NCBI RefSeq assembly: GCF_013410035.1
Contig: NZ_JACCBW010000006.1
Location: 62,001 to 126,000, forward strand
DNA: 64,000 bases
From: Nocardioides cavernae
Lineage (GTDB): Bacteria; Actinomycetota; Actinomycetes; Propionibacteriales; Nocardioidaceae
Direction of reading: 5' to 3'
Below, piece by piece: positions 22,005-31,879 of the stretch; the first letter of the stretch is position 1; the number at the start of each line of letters is the position of its first letter. Under the pieces are notes generated by a model, which worked only from the letters and a program-made list of their open reading frames with translations, searched no databases and had not been told where the DNA came from. The position numbers and the translations under genes are program-made.

Positions 22005-23093
22005 TCAGTCGTCCTCGTCGGCGAGCTCTTCGCCGTGCGTGCCGGGGCGGGGCGCCCAGGGCAGCTCCTTCGCCGGGCGTACGACGATCAGCCGGTCGCC
22101 GCGCGCGAGCAGCGACACCACCGGGTCGAAGTAGCGGTAGACCTTCTCGTCGCGCACGACGGCGATCACCTGGTCGGGCAGCCGCTGGGGCTGCTTGCCG
22201 ACCTCGTTGACGAGCAGGTCGCGCTCGGCGACCTCGAGGCCCTCGCCGTAGGTCATCAGGTCCTCCATGACCGAGCCCAGCATCGGCGACATCGACGACA
22301 GGCCGAGCAGGCGTCCCACCGCGTCGGAGGAGGTGATGACGGAGTTGGCGCCCGACTGGCGCATCAGGGGGACGTTCTCCTGCTCGCGCACCGACGCGAC
22401 GATCCAGGCGTCGGGGTTGATCTGACGCACCGTCAGCGTCACGAGCACGTTGGAGTCGTCGCGGTCGGTGGTGATGATGACGTGGGTGGCCTTCTCGACG
22501 CCGGCCTGCCGCAGCACCCCGCGACGGGTCGCGTCGCCGACGATGCCGGCGAGCTGGTCACGGTTCGCCTCCTCCATCGCCACGACCCCGGGGTCGACCA
22601 CCACGATCGCCGAGCGGTCGTAGCCGTTGCTCAGGAGCGTCTCGATCGCGCTGCGGCCCTTCGTGCCGTAGCCGACGACGACGACGTGCTCGTCCATCTT
22701 CTTCCTCCACCGGGAGACCCGGAACATCTCGCGTCCCTGGGAGGCGAGGACCTCCAGGGTGGTGCCGATCAGCAGGACCAGGAAGGCGATGCGGGCCGGC
22801 GTGATCACCAACGCGTTGACCAGGCGGGCCTGCGCGGACTCCGGCGCGATGTCGCCGTATCCGGTCGTGCTGAGGGTGACGGTCGTGTAGTAGAACGCGT
22901 CGAGCAGCGACAGGTCGCGCCCCGGGTGGGCGTTGTCGCGGTAGCCGGCGCGGTCGAAGTACACGAGCAGGACGGTGCCGACCAGGATGCCGAGGGCCAT
23001 CAGCACCCGGCGGCCGAGCTCCCACCAGGGAGAGCGCTCCCGGTCCGGCAGGGACACCCGCCCCACGCTGGGGTGGTCGCTCGCGGCATGCAC
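22005..23093 (-). CDS. Two-TM potassium channel with RCK/TrkA domains
   Basis: A 362-aa ion channel. Two membrane helices (about 28-46 and 93-115) flank the pore loop LSTTGYGD with the selectivity filter at residues 76-81. The cytoplasmic part is an RCK N domain starting DEHVVVVGYGTKGRS (GxGxxG NAD-type site) and an RCK C domain ending near LARGDRLIVVRP. The arrangement resembles MthK/Kch gated channels. The GTG at 23093 is the best start in frame and lies 2 nt after the BrkB gene stop. Regulation by nucleotide or Ca2+ is family knowledge only. Confidence 0.92.
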   Translation of the reverse strand: MHAASDHPSVGRVSLPDRERSPWWELGRRVLMALGILVGTVLLVYFDRAGYRDNAHPGRDLSLLDAFYYTTVTLSTTGYGDIAPESAQARLVNALVITPARIAFLVLLIGTTLEVLASQGREMFRVSRWRKKMDEHVVVVGYGTKGRSAIETLLSNGYDRSAIVVVDPGVVAMEEANRDQLAGIVGDATRRGVLRQAGVEKATHVIITTDRDDSNVLVTLTVRQINPDAWIVASVREQENVPLMRQSGANSVITSSDAVGRLLGLSSMSPMLGSVMEDLMTYGEGLEVAERDLLVNEVGKQPQRLPDQVIAVVRDEKVYRYFDPVVSLLARGDRLIVVRPAKELPWAPRPGTHGEELADEDD

Positions 23094-23095
23094 GG

Positions 23096-24061
23096 TCAGG
23101 AGTCTCGCACGCTGATCCGCTCCCGCAGCCGCTGCACGAGCTCGAGGCGCGCACGCGTCGTGTTCTTCTGCGGGAAGACGGTGTCGAACGCGGCGTTGAC
23201 CGCTGCTCCGATGAGCACGGCCAGGGCGAGGAGGTAGAGCCACAGCAGCACCGCGATGGGCGCGGCCAGGGGTCCGTAGATCGAGCGCGACTCCGCCGCG
23301 GTGACCGTCAGCACCCAGCGCAGGACGTAGGACCCCGCGATCCAGCAGAACAGCGCGAAGCAGGCACCCGGCAGGTTGAAGCTCCAGTTGGTCCGCACCG
23401 GCACCGACACGTGGTAGAGCGTGGCGAGGAAGCAGATGCAGACCGCCAGGACCGTCGGCCAGTAGAGGGCGTTGACGAAGTCGAGACGTTCGGGGAGCAC
23501 CCGGTCGACCAGCGAGGGCCCGGCCACCACGAGCGGGATGCTCACCGCACCCGTGACCATCGCGAGGGCGTACAGCACGAACGAGAGCGCCCGGGTCGCG
23601 ACGATCCCGCGATGGCCGCCGAGGCCGTGCATGATCGTGATGGTGTCGACGAAGACGTTGAGCGCGCGTGAGCCCGACCAGAGGGCCAGGATGAAGCCGA
23701 TCGAGATCACGTCGTAGCGCCCGCCGTCGAGGACCTCGTTGATGGTCGGCTCGATGATGCGGTCCACGGCGCGGTCGGTGAGGGCCTGCCGCGAGATCTC
23801 GAGGACCGCGTTGCTGATGTCCTCGATCTGCGTGTCGGTGAAGCGCTCGCTCACGAAGCCGATCGCACCGGCGAGGGCGAACACGAGCGGGGGCACCGAC
23901 AGCACGGCGAAGAAGGCCGCCTCCGCCGCCAGCCCCGTGACGCGGTGGCGCAGGCACGACCCGACGGTCGTGACGATGATCCGCCACAGGTGCTCGCGCC
24001 AGCGCCGCACCGTGGCCTCGAACGGGCGCGGGGCAGGGTTCTCCTCGCGCGCCTCGACCAT
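23096..24061 (-). CDS. YihY/BrkB-family membrane protein
   Basis: A 321-aa protein with about six hydrophobic helices and the family features GLAAEAAFFAVLSVPPLVFAL near the N-terminus, a central LWSGSRALNVFVD segment, and IYGPLAAPIAVLLWLYLLALAVLIGAA split over the last helices. Function is unresolved; the old 'ribonuclease BN' label is wrong for this family. It heads the BrkB / K+ channel / sulfotransferase operon. A TAGCGT box 6 nt upstream of the ATG implies a leaderless transcript. A second family member lies at 53934-54908. Confidence 0.9.
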   Translation of the reverse strand: MVEAREENPAPRPFEATVRRWREHLWRIIVTTVGSCLRHRVTGLAAEAAFFAVLSVPPLVFALAGAIGFVSERFTDTQIEDISNAVLEISRQALTDRAVDRIIEPTINEVLDGGRYDVISIGFILALWSGSRALNVFVDTITIMHGLGGHRGIVATRALSFVLYALAMVTGAVSIPLVVAGPSLVDRVLPERLDFVNALYWPTVLAVCICFLATLYHVSVPVRTNWSFNLPGACFALFCWIAGSYVLRWVLTVTAAESRSIYGPLAAPIAVLLWLYLLALAVLIGAAVNAAFDTVFPQKNTTRARLELVQRLRERISVRDS

Positions 24062-24067
24062 GGGTCC

Positions 24068-24139
24068 ACGCTATCGAGCCGGGACCCCGATCGACGGATC
24101 CCGGCCGCGGGTCTGGCGTGCCGGTCGGGCGGGTAGCGT
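24068..24139. promoter_or_regulatory. Divergent leaderless-type -10 boxes (BrkB and peptidase)
   Basis: On the minus strand TAGCGT (24068-24073) is 6 nt from the BrkB ATG. On the plus strand the same hexamer TAGCGT (24134-24139) is 6 nt from the peptidase ATG at 24146. The 84-bp gap therefore carries two mirror-image promoters. Confidence 0.5.
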
Positions 24140-24145
24140 CACCGC

Positions 24146-25222
24146 ATGCGCCGAGCCCTCCGAGCCCCCGTCCTCGCAGCCGTCGCCGTGCTCAGCGCCG
24201 GCGCGCTCACCGTCTCGCTCCTGGCCGCTCCGGCGCAGGCCGCCCCCGGGCGCACCCGCGTGTCCGGGACGCTCAGCGCTCCGGCGACCAACCCGGGCGG
24301 CACCCCCGTCACCATCTCCGGCTACGTGAAGGCGAAGGGCAAGGGCGCGAGGAAGCGCACCGTCGTCCTCGAGCAGAAGATCGCCTCGGGCTGGCGCAAG
24401 GTCGCCCGGACGAGGTCCGACCGCTCCGGCGCCTACGCGATCACGGTGCCGACCGACTGGTTCTACTCCTCCAAGATGCGTGCCCGCGTGGTGAAGAAGC
24501 GGAAGTACCGCGGCGCGACCTCCCGCGCCCACCGGCTGACGGTCGCCCCGGCGTACGTCCCGCTCGGCTCGCCCACCTCGTGGGTCAGGCTGCGCAAGGA
24601 GGGCGACCGCTGGAACCCGTGCAGGACGGTGACCTACGGCATCAACTCCTCGCGCGCCACGCCCGACCCGGCGACCGTGGCCGCGGGCATCCACAACACG
24701 ATCGCGCTCGTCTCGCAGGCGACCGGTGTGCGCTTCACGTTCACGGGCGAGACCTCGGCCGCTCCGTTCGACAAGAAGTTCCGCAGGTCCGACCCGATGC
24801 TGACCTTCGCGTTCACGACCGATGCCGAGACGCCCCTCGACCTCGGTCCGACGTACGCCGCACGCGGCGGCTCGGACCGCACCGTCTGGTCGCGCGACGC
24901 CAGGGGCAAGCGCATCCTCCGGATCCGTGACGGCGGCGTCCTCTACGACCTCACCGACACCGCACAGATGACGGCGGCGCAGTTCCAGCAGCTCACGCTG
25001 CACGAGGTGGGGCACGCGATGGGCCTGGGCCACGTGCCGGCCACCGACCAGTACATGACCGCCGGCCCCGAGCTCTACAACCTTCCGTTGTCCTACCAGG
25101 CCGGCGACCTCGCCGGGCTCGCGAAGGTCGGCCTGCAGGCGGGCTGCATCAAGCCGCTCCGGGGCTCTCGCAAGGTCGTCCTCGACCGGACCACCGTCCC
25201 GGACGGCATCACGCAGGACTGA
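24146..25222 (+). CDS. Secreted matrixin-like zinc metallopeptidase
   Basis: A 358-aa exported protein. A Sec signal peptide with a long hydrophobic core ends in APAQA-AP. A basic beta-rich region follows (about 35-130, TPVTISGYVKAKGKG). The catalytic domain carries HEVGHAMGLGH at residues 286-296, the HExxHxxGxxH zinc site of metzincins, with a downstream Met in DQYMTAGPEL that could be the Met-turn. The substrate is unknown. The ATG was chosen because it starts the signal peptide and is preceded by TAGCGT and 6 nt, without a ribosome site. Confidence 0.88.
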   Translation: MRRALRAPVLAAVAVLSAGALTVSLLAAPAQAAPGRTRVSGTLSAPATNPGGTPVTISGYVKAKGKGARKRTVVLEQKIASGWRKVARTRSDRSGAYAITVPTDWFYSSKMRARVVKKRKYRGATSRAHRLTVAPAYVPLGSPTSWVRLRKEGDRWNPCRTVTYGINSSRATPDPATVAAGIHNTIALVSQATGVRFTFTGETSAAPFDKKFRRSDPMLTFAFTTDAETPLDLGPTYAARGGSDRTVWSRDARGKRILRIRDGGVLYDLTDTAQMTAAQFQQLTLHEVGHAMGLGHVPATDQYMTAGPELYNLPLSYQAGDLAGLAKVGLQAGCIKPLRGSRKVVLDRTTVPDGITQD

Positions 25223-25255
25223 CCGTCCGGGCGGCGACCCGACGCTGGGCCGTCC

Positions 25256-25261
25256 TAGGGT
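25256..25261 (+). promoter_or_regulatory. -10 box of the AidB-like gene (leaderless start)
   Basis: TAGGGT, 6 nt, ATG at 25268; no ribosome site intervenes. Confidence 0.5.
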
Positions 25262-25267
25262 CTGCCC

Positions 25268-26929
25268 ATGACCGTGGCCTCCCCCGATCCCCGTACCGCG
25301 ACCAACCAGGCCCCGCCGCTGGTCGGGCACAACGTCGTCACCGCGGACCGTGCCCTCACCGAGGCCGTCGTCCGGCACGGCGCGGCCGAGGTGGTCGACG
25401 ACCTGACGTCGCTCGGGGCGGAGGCCGGGAGCGCCGAGGCGCGCGAGCACGGGATGCTGGCCAACCGCCACCACCCCGGGCTCACGCCCTACGACCGGTT
25501 CGGCAACCGGGTGGACGAGGTCGAGTTCCACCCGTCGTGGCACTGGCTGATGGAGCGGGCCGTGGGGCACGGGCTGCAGGCGGCCCCGTGGGAGCAGCAA
25601 GCCGCCGGTGACCCGTACGCCCACCTGCGCCGCGCCGCCGGCTTCCTCGCCTGGTCGCAGACCGAGCCCGGTCACGGCTGCCCGATCTCGATGACGTACG
25701 CCGCCGTGCCGGCGCTGCGGGCCGACGACGCGATCGCCCGGACGTGGACGCCGCTGCTGGCGGCGCGCTCCTACGACCCGGGCGTGCGCCCGCGGTCGTC
25801 GAAGACCGGCGCGCTCGCCGGCATGGGCATGACCGAGAAGCAGGGCGGCTCCGACGTGCGGGCCAACCAGACCGAGGCCCGCCCGACCGGGGACGACGGC
25901 TGGTACGCCCTCCACGGGCACAAGTGGTTCACCTCGGCGCCGATGAACGACGTCTTCCTCGTGCTCGGCCAGGCCGAGGGCGGGCTGACCTGCTTCGTGG
26001 TCCCGCGCGTGCTAGAGGACGGCACCCGCAACCGGATCGACGTGGTCCGGCTCAAGGACAAGCTCGGCAACCGGTCGAACGCCTCCGGCGAGCTGGAGCT
26101 CTCAGGCACCCTCGCCCAGCGCCTGGGCGACGAGGGACGCGGGGTCCGCACGATCATCGAGATGGTGGCGGCGACCCGGCTCGACTGCGTCCTCGGCTCC
26201 GCGGCGCTGATGCGCCACGCCCTCGCCGAGGCGTCGTGGCACGTCTCGCACCGCTCGGCGTTCGGCGGCCTCCTCGCCGACAAGCCGCTCATGCAGAACG
26301 TCGTCGCCGACCTGGCCGTCGAGTCCGAGGCCGCGACCGCGCTCGCGATGCGGCTGGCGGCGGCCGTCGACCGCGCCGACGACCCCCACGAGGCCGCGCT
26401 GCGGCGCATCGCGCTGCCCCTCGCGAAGTTCTGGGTGTGCAAGCGCACCCCCGCGATGGTCGCCGAGGCCCTGGAGTGCCTCGGCGGCAACGGCTACGTC
26501 GAGGACTCCGGGCTGCCGCTGATGTTCCGCGAGTCCCCGCTGAACTCGATCTGGGAGGGCTCGGGCAACGTCAACGCCCTCGACGTGCTCCGGGCGCTGT
26601 CCCGCGAGCCCGAGGTGCTCCAGGCGTGGATCACCGAGGTCGGGGCCGCCCGCGGCGGCGACGCACGGCTCGACCGGGCGGTCGACGACACCCTCGCCCT
26701 CCTCGGCGAGGCGGGCGCCGGCGAGGCGGGTCCCGAGGCGGGCGCGCGACGGCTCGCGGGAGCGATGGCGGCGTGCCTGCAGGGGTCGCTGCTCGTCAGG
26801 TACGCCCCGCCCGAGGTCGCCGACGCCTTCTGCGGCAGCCGCCTGGGGCCGGCGTACGGCGGCACGTTCGGGATGCTCACGAGCGGTTCGCTGCGTGCGG
26901 TCGTGGAGCGCGCGACCCCCACCGTGTGA
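25268..26929 (+). CDS. Acyl-CoA dehydrogenase family protein, AidB-like
   Basis: A 553-aa flavoprotein of the acyl-CoA dehydrogenase superfamily, closest to E. coli AidB (541 aa) of the alkylation response. It begins NQAPPLVGHNVVTADRAL, characteristic of AidB. It has GMGMTEKQGGSDVRANQT and HGHKWFTSAPM for flavin binding, ATRLDCVLGSAALMR, ECLGGNGYVEDSGLP, and a C-terminal extra domain that AidB uses for DNA binding and tetramer formation. An AlkD-like alkylation-repair gene lies 18 kb away. AidB's catalytic role is still debated; isovaleryl-CoA-type activity is an alternative. Confidence 0.88.
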   Translation: MTVASPDPRTATNQAPPLVGHNVVTADRALTEAVVRHGAAEVVDDLTSLGAEAGSAEAREHGMLANRHHPGLTPYDRFGNRVDEVEFHPSWHWLMERAVGHGLQAAPWEQQAAGDPYAHLRRAAGFLAWSQTEPGHGCPISMTYAAVPALRADDAIARTWTPLLAARSYDPGVRPRSSKTGALAGMGMTEKQGGSDVRANQTEARPTGDDGWYALHGHKWFTSAPMNDVFLVLGQAEGGLTCFVVPRVLEDGTRNRIDVVRLKDKLGNRSNASGELELSGTLAQRLGDEGRGVRTIIEMVAATRLDCVLGSAALMRHALAEASWHVSHRSAFGGLLADKPLMQNVVADLAVESEAATALAMRLAAAVDRADDPHEAALRRIALPLAKFWVCKRTPAMVAEALECLGGNGYVEDSGLPLMFRESPLNSIWEGSGNVNALDVLRALSREPEVLQAWITEVGAARGGDARLDRAVDDTLALLGEAGAGEAGPEAGARRLAGAMAACLQGSLLVRYAPPEVADAFCGSRLGPAYGGTFGMLTSGSLRAVVERATPTV

Positions 26930-27083
26930 CCCACCCCCGGGCCCCGGTCCCCCGGCCGACCTGTCCTGCATGGCCCAGATGGGCCATGCGGACCGGCCGA
27001 TCAGTCAGGGATCCCTTCACCGCCCCCGCGGGCGGCGGCGACGTGCCTATGGTCGTGGTCCACCTCTGGGGGAGGAACCCGCC

Positions 27084-27407
27084 TTGTCGAGCAAGTCCAG
27101 CACGTTGTTCACCGTCGGCACGCTGCTCCGGCACGCGCAGGACGCCGGGTCACCCGTACGGCTGCTGGTGTCCGGCACCTGGCTCGACGGCGTCATCGTC
27201 GGGGCCGACGGCCTCGGTGTGGTCCTCGACGACGGCGCGGGACTGCAGGTGCTCGTGCGCCTGGACGCGATCTCGGCGGTCGGGTTCTCACGACGGGACA
27301 TCGACGGGCACGGCGACGCCGAGGACGACCAGGCCGAGGGTGACGGCGCCCGCGCCCACTGGGCTGCGCCGCGCAAGCCGATCGAGGCGGGCCCCGTCAC
27401 CCGGTAG
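27084..27407 (+). CDS. Small hypothetical protein with a GTWL...VLDDG core
   Basis: A 107-aa protein I do not recognise. The core (residues about 25-68) alternates short beta-like stretches, VRLLVSGTWLDGVIVGADG then LGVVLDDGAG, and ends VLVRLDAISAVGF. This resembles a small beta-barrel, possibly Sm-like; that is only an impression. The tail is acidic and disordered-looking. The start is TTG at 27084, supported by GGGGGAGG 8 nt upstream; no ATG or GTG in frame gives a better site. A decayed copy follows immediately downstream. The 150 bp between the AidB-like gene and this one holds no other gene. Confidence 0.6.
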   Translation: MSSKSSTLFTVGTLLRHAQDAGSPVRLLVSGTWLDGVIVGADGLGVVLDDGAGLQVLVRLDAISAVGFSRRDIDGHGDAEDDQAEGDGARAHWAAPRKPIEAGPVTR

Positions 27408-27422
27408 CGGTCCACACCAGCG

Positions 27423-27716
27423 GGGTCCGATTCCGCAGGCGGGCTCAAGGTTCGTCGCAGGGCTGGTGCAGGGGACCTGGCTCGGGGGCCGGGTGATCGG
27501 GTGCGACGGCCTCGGCGCCGTGCTCGACGACGGCGACGGCCAGTCCCTCGTGAGGCTGGACTCGGTGTCGGCGGTGACGTTCCGGCGCGCCGAGGTCGAC
27601 GACGCCCCGCCGCGGCAGCACGGCTCCGCCTCCTACGGCACGACCGACCGCGAGCGGACCGATCGAGGCCGGACCGGTGACGGTGCCGCCGCAGTCGCGC
27701 GGCGGGCACCACTTCC
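27423..27716 (+). pseudogene. Decayed tandem copy of the 27084-27407 gene
   Basis: In one frame this stretch encodes AGSRFVAGLVQGTWLGG, then GCDGLGAVLDDGDGQ, then LVRLDSVSAVTFRR. It aligns with AGSPVRLLVSGTWLDG, ADGLGVVLDDGAGL and LVRLDAISAVGFSR of the upstream gene. No start codon with a ribosome site precedes it (only a GTG inside the homologous region at 27466), and the first residues are missing. At the 3' end the shared PIEAGPVT sequence reappears in a different frame (near 27660-27685), so a frameshift has occurred. It ends against the convergent pgm stop. I read it as a duplication remnant filling the gap between 27408 and 27716. Confidence 0.6.
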
Positions 27717-29360
<1,644 letters not shown>

Positions 29361-29412
29361 GGCCCCATCTTGGTGGCTCGCGCAGATTCCGTCGAGGAAC
29401 CTGTCGGACCGG

Positions 29413-29439
29413 TGTCGAATCAGGCAGGGTTGCCCCGTC
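29413..29439 (+). promoter_or_regulatory. ECF42-type promoter ahead of the DGPF gene cluster
   Basis: TGTCGA (29413-29418), 17 nt, CGTC (29436-29439). As I recall, ECF42 sigma factors of Streptomyces recognise TGTCGA at -35 and CG(A/T)C at -10 upstream of DGPF genes; this site matches both and lies about 57 nt before the first DGPF start. It predicts autoregulation by the sigma factor encoded at the end of the cluster. Confidence 0.6.
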
Positions 29440-29495
29440 ATGGGGGTGAGGTCGCAACCGTGCGACCCGCCAGATCCGAAGGAGCTCGACCCTCG

Positions 29496-29846
29496 ATGAG
29501 CCGCTACCTGATCCTGCTGCCCGCCCCGGAAGCCGAGTGGGCGGCACTGCCCCCGGAGGAGCACGAGAAGGGCAGGGCCTCCCACGCGCAGTTCCACGAG
29601 GACCTCCGCGAGGGAGGCCACACCCTCGCGGCGGTCGGTCCCCTCGAGCCGTCGGACCAGGCTGTCTCGATGCGACCGGACGGGACCGGTGCCGCCGTCG
29701 TGACCGACGGCCCGTTCAGCGAGACCGCCGAGCAGGTGGTGGGGTTCTACCTCGTCGACACCGAGGACGGGGACGACCTGCGGGCCACGTGCGAGCGCTT
29801 CGCGGGCCGGGGCGAGCACATCGAGCTCCGTCGGCTGGCCGAGTGA
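29496..29846 (+). CDS. YCII-related (DGPF) protein 1
   Basis: A 116-aa protein of the dimeric alpha-beta-barrel YCII/DGPF family. It starts MSRYLILLPAPEAEW and contains the defining motif VTDGPFSETAEQVVGFYLV. The family accompanies ECF42 sigma factors; its molecular role is unknown. GGAG lies upstream of the ATG at 29496. First of three paralogues in tandem; 17 nt separate it from the next. Confidence 0.9.
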   Translation: MSRYLILLPAPEAEWAALPPEEHEKGRASHAQFHEDLREGGHTLAAVGPLEPSDQAVSMRPDGTGAAVVTDGPFSETAEQVVGFYLVDTEDGDDLRATCERFAGRGEHIELRRLAE

Positions 29847-29863
29847 GCGACAGGAGACCGCAG

Positions 29864-30220
29864 ATGACGGATTACATCGTGCTGCTGTTCGGCGACACCG
29901 AGGCGTGGTGGGACACGCCGGAGGAGGAGAGGAAGGCGGCCTACGATGCGCACGGTCGCTTCACCGAGGAGCTGGAGAGGCGCGGGCACACCGTCATCGG
30001 CGGCGCCGAGCTGCCGCGCGCGTCCGAGGCGAGGTCGCTGGCGCCCCACGCGACGTCCGCGACCGACGGGCCGTGGACCGAGACCGCCGAGCAGCTCGGC
30101 GGCTACTACGAGGTCCGCACCGACGACCTCGACGACCTCATGGAGGTCTGCACCATCCTGTCCGCGACGGGCGACGCCGTCGAGGTGCGTCGCACGCTCT
30201 CCGAGGAGGAGTCCGCATGA
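29864..30220 (+). CDS. YCII-related (DGPF) protein 2
   Basis: A 118-aa paralogue of the preceding gene. MTDYIVLLFGDTEAWWDT opens the barrel; the signature reads ATDGPWTETAEQLGGYYEV, with Trp replacing the Phe of DGPF. Its stop overlaps the next start as ATGA, so translation is coupled. Confidence 0.9.
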   Translation: MTDYIVLLFGDTEAWWDTPEEERKAAYDAHGRFTEELERRGHTVIGGAELPRASEARSLAPHATSATDGPWTETAEQLGGYYEVRTDDLDDLMEVCTILSATGDAVEVRRTLSEEESA

Positions 30221-30570
30221 AGTACCTGGTGCTGCTGATCGGCGACGGGGAGCTCAAGCCGTGGTCGGAGCACGACGACGAGGAGCAGGCCGCGGTGATG
30301 CGGCAGTTCGAGGCGTTCCACGCCGCCGTCGAGGAGCGCGACGGCGTCGAGATCCTGGCCGGGGAGGCGCTCGCGGGTCCTGCGCACGCGACGACCGTCC
30401 GCACGCGCGGGGGGAGCACCGTCCTGACCGAGGGTCCCTACACGGAGGCGATCGAGCAGATGGGTGGGTTCTACCTCGTGGAGACGCCCGACCTCGACGC
30501 GCTGCTGGAGCTGCTGCGGGTCCTGCCGCCGTACGACATGCAGCTCTCCCCGGCCGTGGACCCGTACTGA
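30217..30570 (+). CDS. YCII-related (DGPF) protein 3
   Basis: A 117-aa third paralogue, MKYLVLLIGDGELKPWSE. The signature has drifted to LTEGPYTEAIEQMGGFYLV (Asp to Glu and Phe to Tyr). Start overlaps gene 2 as ATGA. The sigma factor gene follows after 16 nt, so all four genes form one operon. Confidence 0.9.
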   Translation: MKYLVLLIGDGELKPWSEHDDEEQAAVMRQFEAFHAAVEERDGVEILAGEALAGPAHATTVRTRGGSTVLTEGPYTEAIEQMGGFYLVETPDLDALLELLRVLPPYDMQLSPAVDPY

Positions 30571-30586
30571 CCCGGGCGACCCGACC

Positions 30587-31858
30587 GTGGTGACGCCCGA
30601 CGTCCCGAGCCAGCCGGGGCTCGAGGGGCTCGAGCGGGTCGTGCGCGAGGAGTGGGGCCGGCTCGTGGCCCTCCTCCTCGCCCAGTTCCGACGGCTCGAC
30701 CTGGTCGAGGACGCGCTGGGCGACGCCGTGGCCGCGGCCAGCCGGCGCTGGCCCGTCGACGGGGCGCCGGCCAACCCGCCGGCGTGGCTGCTGACCACGG
30801 CCCGGCGGCGGGTGGTGGACCGCCTGCGGACCGAGGACGTGGCCCGGCGCAAGGAGCCGATGCTCGTGGTCGACGCCCGGCAGCGCCAGGAGGGAGCCCG
30901 CACGATGGCCGACGCCGGCAGCCTCGTCGAGGACGACGTGCTGCGCCTGGTGCTCATGTGCGCGCACCCGGCGCTGGCCCCCGAGTCCGCCAGCGCGCTC
31001 AGCCTGCGCCTCGTGCTCGGCGTCCCCACGGCCGACATCGCCCGCCTCTTCCTCGTGCCGGAGCCGACGATGGCCGCCCGGATCACCCGTGCCAAGAAGC
31101 GCATCGTCGGTGCGGGCATCCCGTTCGGGGTGCCCGACGCCTCCGTCCTCCCCGACCGGATCGAGGTCGTCGCGCAGACCGCCTACCTGGCGTTCACGGC
31201 GGGGTACGCCCCCGGCACGGGCCCCGACCTGCTGCGGGCGGAGCTGTCGGGCGAGGCCGTCCGGCTCGTCCGTGTGGTGCTCGGACTGCGACCCGACGAG
31301 CCCGCGCTCGTCGCCCTGCTGGCCCTGATGCTGCTCCAGCACTCGCGTCGCGACGCGCGCCTGCGCGACGGCAGGCTCGTGCTGCTGGCCGGCCAGGACC
31401 GCAGCCGATGGCACCACGACGAGGTCGCCGAGGCCACCCGGCTGCTCTCCTCGGCACCGCTCGCCGGCCCGGTGACCCCGACCACCGCGTCGTACGTCCT
31501 CCAGGCCCGGATCGCGGCCGAGCACGCGACCGTCGCGAGCAGTGACGACACCCCCTGGGACCGGATCGTCGGGCTCTACGACCTGCTGCTGCAGGTCTCC
31601 CCCTCCCCCAGCGCCCGCCTGGCCCGGGCCGTCGCGGTCGCCGAGGACCGCGGGGCGGTCGCCGGGCTGGCCGAGCTGGAGGGACTCGAGATCCCCGACA
31701 GCCACCGTCCCGCCGCGGTGCGGGCCGAGCTGCTGTCGCGCGCCGGCGACACCGACGCGGCGCGCGCGGCGTACGACCAGGCCATCGCGGCCTGCCGCAA
31801 CGACGTGGAGCGCGCGTTCCTCGAGGGGCAGCGCGCCGCGCTCCGGCGCCCTACCTAG
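30587..31858 (+). CDS. ECF42-group RNA polymerase sigma factor with C-terminal TPR-like extension
   Basis: A sigma factor of about 423 aa, twice the size of a plain ECF. Region 2 (LVALLLAQFRRLDLVEDAL, then NPPAWLLTTARRRVVDRLR) and region 4 (LRLVLGVPTADIARLFLVPEPTMAARITRAKKRI) are followed by a 230-residue helical extension including TAGYAPGTGPDLLRAEL. In group ECF42 this extension replaces an anti-sigma factor and is needed for activity, and the group is linked to DGPF genes exactly as here. The start is GTG at 30587 or 30590; no strong ribosome site is visible. The target is probably its own operon. Confidence 0.92.
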   Translation: MVTPDVPSQPGLEGLERVVREEWGRLVALLLAQFRRLDLVEDALGDAVAAASRRWPVDGAPANPPAWLLTTARRRVVDRLRTEDVARRKEPMLVVDARQRQEGARTMADAGSLVEDDVLRLVLMCAHPALAPESASALSLRLVLGVPTADIARLFLVPEPTMAARITRAKKRIVGAGIPFGVPDASVLPDRIEVVAQTAYLAFTAGYAPGTGPDLLRAELSGEAVRLVRVVLGLRPDEPALVALLALMLLQHSRRDARLRDGRLVLLAGQDRSRWHHDEVAEATRLLSSAPLAGPVTPTTASYVLQARIAAEHATVASSDDTPWDRIVGLYDLLLQVSPSPSARLARAVAVAEDRGAVAGLAELEGLEIPDSHRPAAVRAELLSRAGDTDAARAAYDQAIAACRNDVERAFLEGQRAALRRPT

Positions 31859-31879
31859 CCGTCCCGCTGGCTCGTCCCG

